Source: Spartobacteria bacterium LR76 (GTDB taxonomy: Bacteria; Verrucomicrobiota; Verrucomicrobiia; Chthoniobacterales; Terrimicrobiaceae). Taken from it: a DNA stretch of 64,000 nt. Shown here piece after piece: positions 60,623-64,000 of this stretch (position 1 is the first letter of the stretch; each line of letters starts with the position of its first letter). The notes under the pieces were generated by a model. It had not been told where the DNA came from. It was given only the letters and a program-made list of their open reading frames with translations, and ran no database searches. The position numbers were made by a program, and so were the translations under genes. The DNA is taken from positions 1 to 64,000 of the forward strand of contig QAYZ01000016.1 of NCBI GenBank assembly GCA_003054655.1, in the 5' to 3' direction.

Positions 60623-63135
60623 GCTTCGAGATTCTTCGCCCCGCCTGGTTGTTTCTGCTTCTGCTCGTGCCGCTGGTGTGGTGGGTGCATGCGCGCTCCA
60701 TCGCGCCCCTTAGAGGAAGGCGGCGATTGGCGACTGTCATCATTCGCAGCGTGTTGATCGTGCTGCTTGTCTTTGCCCTGAGCGAGCCGCGCTGGGTGCG
60801 TCCCTCGGATCGCGAGGAGGTCATCCTGCTGGTAGACGAGAGCCGCAGTGTCGATGGCAAGGCGGTGGAGGCTGCGGAGAAGTTTGCCCGGGAGGCGAAT
60901 TTTGCCGGGGCCGATGTCGTCTGGATGGGATTTGCCGGGGGCGGCAGGATTTTTCGCGGGATCGAGGAACTGAAAAAAGCCGATCCAGCCGATGTGCGTC
61001 CTGCGGAGACCCGGTTCGACACTGCGCTGTCGCTGGCGGCGGCGAATTTCCGCCCGGGACGAGTCAAGTCGGTGGTGCTCTTTTCCGATGGCGTGGCGAC
61101 CGGGGGGGATGAGAAGCAGTTTTCTCTCCTGAAAGAGCAGGCGATCCGGGTGCATGCCGTGCCGGTGGCTCCGCCCGATCGTCCCGAGGTCCTGGTGCGG
61201 GAGGTGAATGCTCCTGCCTCCGTAAGGACGAATGAGCCGATGCAGATCACGGCGACCGTGCAAACCAACCGCCCAGGCCCTGTCGACGTTGATCTGTACC
61301 GAAACGGGGTGCGTATCGCCACACGCAAGGTGGACTTGAAGAACGGCCCCAACGAAGTGCGTTTCGAGGACCGGGCAGACCGTGAAAAGCTGCTTCTCTA
61401 CGAGGTTGGCGTTCGCTCGACGCAGGACTCCATCGCAGAGAACAATCAACTGGGTGCAGCCGTGATCTCGGAGGGTGCGGCGAAGGTGCTGCTCGTGACG
61501 GATCGCCCGGAATCGGCGAGGTATCTGGAGTGGGCGCTGCGACAGGAGGGGATCGAGTTGAGCGTGCGGCCCGGGCAGGGGATGCCCTCCCAGATGAGCG
61601 ACATTCAGAATTTCGATACGCTGGTCATCGACAACGTTCCGGCCTCTGACCTGTCCCGGCAGCAGATGGATCTGCTCCACTCCTATGTGCGCGATTTCGG
61701 CGGCGGGCTGCTCATGCTGGGCGGCGATCAAGCGTACGGACTTGGCGGGTATTACCGTACCCCGGTGGAGGAGGTGCTGCCCGTGAGCTGTGATTTCCAG
61801 CGGGAGGAGGAGGTGCCCTCCCTCGCTCTCGCCCTGGTGATCGATCGCAGCGGCAGCATGCAGGGGGAGAAGATCGAGATGGCCAAGGCGGCGGCCAGGG
61901 CGAGCGCGGAACTGCTCGGGCCGAAAGATTACGTGAGCGTGATCGCCTTTGACAGCGGCTGTTATCCCGTCGTGCCGCTGCAATCCGCCGGCAACAGCAG
62001 CGTTGCAACGCAGATCGCATCCATCGAGGCCGCGGGAGGAACCAATATGGCTCCGGCCATGGAGGAGGCTTTGCGCCAGCTCTCCGGGAGCAGCGCCAAG
62101 CTGAAGCACGTGATCCTGCTCACCGACGGCATCTCGGAGCAGGGACCGTTTTACGAACTCACCAACCAGATGTCCCAGACCGGCATCACGGTCAGTACCG
62201 TCGCAGTCGGCGACGGGTCGGACACGGAACTCCTCTCGCAGATCGCGCAGTGGGGCGGCGGGCGTTACTACGAGACGAACGACCCGTCGACGGTGCCGCA
62301 GATTTTCACCAAGGAGACGATGACGGCCTCGAAATCTGCCATCCAGGAGTTTCCCTTCCTGGCCAAGCCGGTGCGTGCGGTCGACTTTCTCGAGGGAGTT
62401 CCCTGGAGCGACTCCCCATTCCTGCTCGGGTATGTGCGGACCAAACCGAAGCCGACTTCGGAGACATGGCTGGTTACCGAGCGGGGAGATCCTTTGCTGA
62501 CCACCTGGCGCTATGGACTCGGCACGACGGCGGCCTTCACCTCCGACGCCCGCAATCGCTGGGCGGTCGAGTGGCTGCGCTGGAATGGTTTTGGCAAGTT
62601 CTGGGCGCAGCTCCTGCGGCGTCTCAGCCGGCCGGAGTCTCTGGGACTTTCCGAGGTCGCGATCAAGGAAAAGGACGGAACCCTCCACGTCACCGTCGAT
62701 GCGCTCGACCCGGTGGAGGGATTCCCGAGCGGTCTGACCGGGTCGATTCGTCTGGCCGATCCGGATGGCAAGGCCCGCGAACTGCCGCTCGAGAAAACCC
62801 TGCCGGGCCGCTGGGAGACGAGCTTTGCCACGCCGCTCAAGGGCATTTATTCCGCCCAGATGCTGCTGGCCCGTGACGGGCAGCCGGTGGATTCCCGCTT
62901 TTTTACCTACTCCCGGGGTTACTCGAAGGAGTTCCTCTTTGACCCGCCGGACCGCGAATTTCTCTCGAGTCTGACCTCTGAGACCGGGGGCGTGATCGAT
63001 CCCGATCCGAAGACCGTCTTTACCAGGAAAGATCGCAGGGCCTCGCTCGAGGAAGAGCTGTGGCCGCTGCTCGCGCTGCTGGTCCTCGCCGGTTTCGTGC
63101 TGGATGTGGCGATCCGACGCTGGCCCGAACGATAG
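60619..63135 (+). CDS. large membrane protein with two VWA domains
   Basis: 838 residues from TTG 60619 (GGAGG 8 bases upstream, TTGA overlap with the previous stop). Membrane helices near 10-25 and 40-55 are followed by a first VWA-like region (VILLVDESRSVDGKAVEAAEKF, ~75). A beta-sandwich/TonB-like stretch (~200-290) and a glutamine-amidotransferase-like segment (LLMLGGDQAYGLGGYYRTPVEEVLPV, ~365) follow. The second VWA region is ALVIDRSGSMQGEKIEMAKAAARASAELL near 410-440, with a full DxSxS site and TDGISEQ. Its C-terminus has one membrane helix (WPLLALLVLAGFVLDVAI). Typical partner of MoxR/DUF58 proteins. Confidence 0.85.
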   Translation: MSFEILRPAWLFLLLLVPLVWWVHARSIAPLRGRRRLATVIIRSVLIVLLVFALSEPRWVRPSDREEVILLVDESRSVDGKAVEAAEKFAREANFAGADVVWMGFAGGGRIFRGIEELKKADPADVRPAETRFDTALSLAAANFRPGRVKSVVLFSDGVATGGDEKQFSLLKEQAIRVHAVPVAPPDRPEVLVREVNAPASVRTNEPMQITATVQTNRPGPVDVDLYRNGVRIATRKVDLKNGPNEVRFEDRADREKLLLYEVGVRSTQDSIAENNQLGAAVISEGAAKVLLVTDRPESARYLEWALRQEGIELSVRPGQGMPSQMSDIQNFDTLVIDNVPASDLSRQQMDLLHSYVRDFGGGLLMLGGDQAYGLGGYYRTPVEEVLPVSCDFQREEEVPSLALALVIDRSGSMQGEKIEMAKAAARASAELLGPKDYVSVIAFDSGCYPVVPLQSAGNSSVATQIASIEAAGGTNMAPAMEEALRQLSGSSAKLKHVILLTDGISEQGPFYELTNQMSQTGITVSTVAVGDGSDTELLSQIAQWGGGRYYETNDPSTVPQIFTKETMTASKSAIQEFPFLAKPVRAVDFLEGVPWSDSPFLLGYVRTKPKPTSETWLVTERGDPLLTTWRYGLGTTAAFTSDARNRWAVEWLRWNGFGKFWAQLLRRLSRPESLGLSEVAIKEKDGTLHVTVDALDPVEGFPSGLTGSIRLADPDGKARELPLEKTLPGRWETSFATPLKGIYSAQMLLARDGQPVDSRFFTYSRGYSKEFLFDPPDREFLSSLTSETGGVIDPDPKTVFTRKDRRASLEEELWPLLALLVLAGFVLDVAIRRWPER

Positions 63136-63143
63136 ACCCCATT

Positions 63144-64000
63144 ATGAAAACTTCCCCATATTTTCTCCTGCTCCTCTGCCTGTGGCTCATTGCGGCCCGG
63201 CCAGTGATGGCCGAGGCCGAGCTCAATCAGCAGATCGCGGATCGGTATGAGCTACTCCTTATCAAGTCTCCCCAGGCCGGGGTACCGTTTGACCGGGTGG
63301 TGGAGTGGTACTCGACCGGCGGCGGGGGTATCGAGGTGCTGCAGCAACGCTGGAAAGATGCCGCCGCGAAGGACGCGGGCGCGAGGTCGTCTTACCTGCT
63401 GCTCCAGGGCCTGCTCGCCGAGAGGCGCCGCGATGCGGAGGCTGCCCGCAAGGCCTACCAGGACGCACTGGCGCTGGGGGCGAATCCTGCGCAGGCCGGG
63501 CGCTTGCTTGGGGCGCTGGAGACGACGGAAGGGCATTTCGACGCCGCTGCCATCGCCTATGAAAAGGCGCTCGCCGTCGATGAACTGCCCTCGGTCGACC
63601 GGCTCGATCTCATGCGCTCGCTCGCCCTGCTTTATCAGCGCTCTTTTCATGAAGACAAGGCTCTCGCGGTATGGCGGGATGCGCTCATCCGTTTCCCCGG
63701 CGACCAGTATGTGCTCGAGGAGTCTGGCGAGGCCTTTCTGGCGGCTGGCGACTATGCCGAGGCGCGCAAGGCCTTCACCGCGATGCGCGATGCCGGTGCC
63801 AGTGACCCGTTTCGCCGCGTAGCGGCCTCGCTTCGCCTTGCCCGCACGGCCGAGGCCGAGGGAAAACTCGACGAGGCCGTGAGCATCTACGATCACGCCC
63901 TTGAGGAGACGAGTGAGGGAAGCTGGATTCAGCGCGATGTGCGTAATCGGATCGAGGAGCTCTTTCGTCGGAAAAATGACCTTCCCGGATTGCTGGCATA
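63144..64000 (+). CDS. TPR-repeat secreted protein, cut by the window edge
   Basis: At least 285 residues; the frame is open to the window end, so it is incomplete and easily missed. The start ATG 63144 lies 8 bases after the VWA gene. The signal peptide is MKTSPYFLLLLCLWLIAARPVMA, then EAELNQQ. Tetratricopeptide-like helices: ARSSYLLLQGLLAERRRDAEAARKAYQDALALGANPAQAG and HFDAAAIAYEKALAVDELPSVDRLDLMRSLALLYQRS. A third is YVLEESGEAFLAAGDYAEARKAFTAMRDAG, then LDEAVSIYDHALEETSEG. It is likely the BatC/BatD-like TPR partner of the operon. The remaining part lies beyond the window. Confidence 0.85.
   Translation, partial: MKTSPYFLLLLCLWLIAARPVMAEAELNQQIADRYELLLIKSPQAGVPFDRVVEWYSTGGGGIEVLQQRWKDAAAKDAGARSSYLLLQGLLAERRRDAEAARKAYQDALALGANPAQAGRLLGALETTEGHFDAAAIAYEKALAVDELPSVDRLDLMRSLALLYQRSFHEDKALAVWRDALIRFPGDQYVLEESGEAFLAAGDYAEARKAFTAMRDAGASDPFRRVAASLRLARTAEAEGKLDEAVSIYDHALEETSEGSWIQRDVRNRIEELFRRKNDLPGLLA

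Noticed and set aside
60598-62688. 696-codon minus-strand frame over the VWA gene
   Set aside because: Arg/His-rich shadow of the VWA gene, whose metal-site motifs are intact on the plus strand.

Overview
The window is about 60% GC, densely coded, with no rRNA, tRNA, phage or CRISPR. Gene content points to a Gram-negative member of the Verrucomicrobiota/PVC group. The clues are a fused SecDF, a large type IV pilus-like locus of divergent genes with many prepilins, a TolQ/TolR/TonB-like envelope system, an OprB-type porin and a MoxR/VWA 'Bat-like' locus. This placement is inference from gene content, not from a marker gene.

Layout. 1-6.1 kb: the left edge carries short repeats (possibly an insertion-sequence end), a small secreted protein, and a minus-strand operon of an FHA/ABCG-type transporter, an HTH-metallo-beta-lactamase protein and a beta-hydroxyacid dehydrogenase. 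6.1-15.7 kb is housekeeping: DAHP synthase, a coupled DEDDh exonuclease, 5-formyl-THF cyclo-ligase, an MBL hydrolase, YajC-SecDF, KDPG aldolase and PEP carboxylase. 15.7-36.3 kb is the pilus/secretion locus. It has a secretin on the minus strand. On the plus strand lie an 829-residue modular prepilin, a PilT-like ATPase, PilM/N/O/P-like assembly proteins, more prepilins, a PilX-like protein and a GspF/PilC platform. A NarX/NarL-type kinase-regulator pair, four small prepilins and a GspE/PilB ATPase follow. No prepilin peptidase is in the window.

36.2-45.4 kb: glyoxylate/glycolate-type enzymes (hydroxyacid dehydrogenase, GlcD), a DMT transporter behind what looks like a complete transcription attenuator, a PfpI-like protein, two paralogous secreted proteins, an alpha/beta hydrolase, NADP isocitrate dehydrogenase, PAP2 and a LolA-like secreted protein. 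45.4-47.7 kb is an energised envelope system (TolQ/ExbB, TolR/ExbD, TonB/TolA-like with a Pro/Thr linker). 47.8-54.7 kb is a redox and transport cluster: zinc alcohol dehydrogenase, AraC regulator, aldo/keto reductase, cupin, EamA protein, porin, MFS. After a roughly 500-base gap, 55.5-64 kb is one operon: coiled-coil membrane protein, MoxR, DUF58, two BatA/VWA-type proteins and a TPR protein cut by the window edge.

Two observations stand out. First, a 23-codon leader ORF with mutually exclusive protector, antiterminator and terminator stems lies just upstream of the DMT transporter at 39.6-39.8 kb. Second, a recurring promoter layout (TTGnnn, 16-18 bases, a -10 hexamer, then only 6-14 bases to the start codon) suggests that leaderless or near-leaderless mRNAs are common here. 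The same layout sits immediately before the leader ORF.
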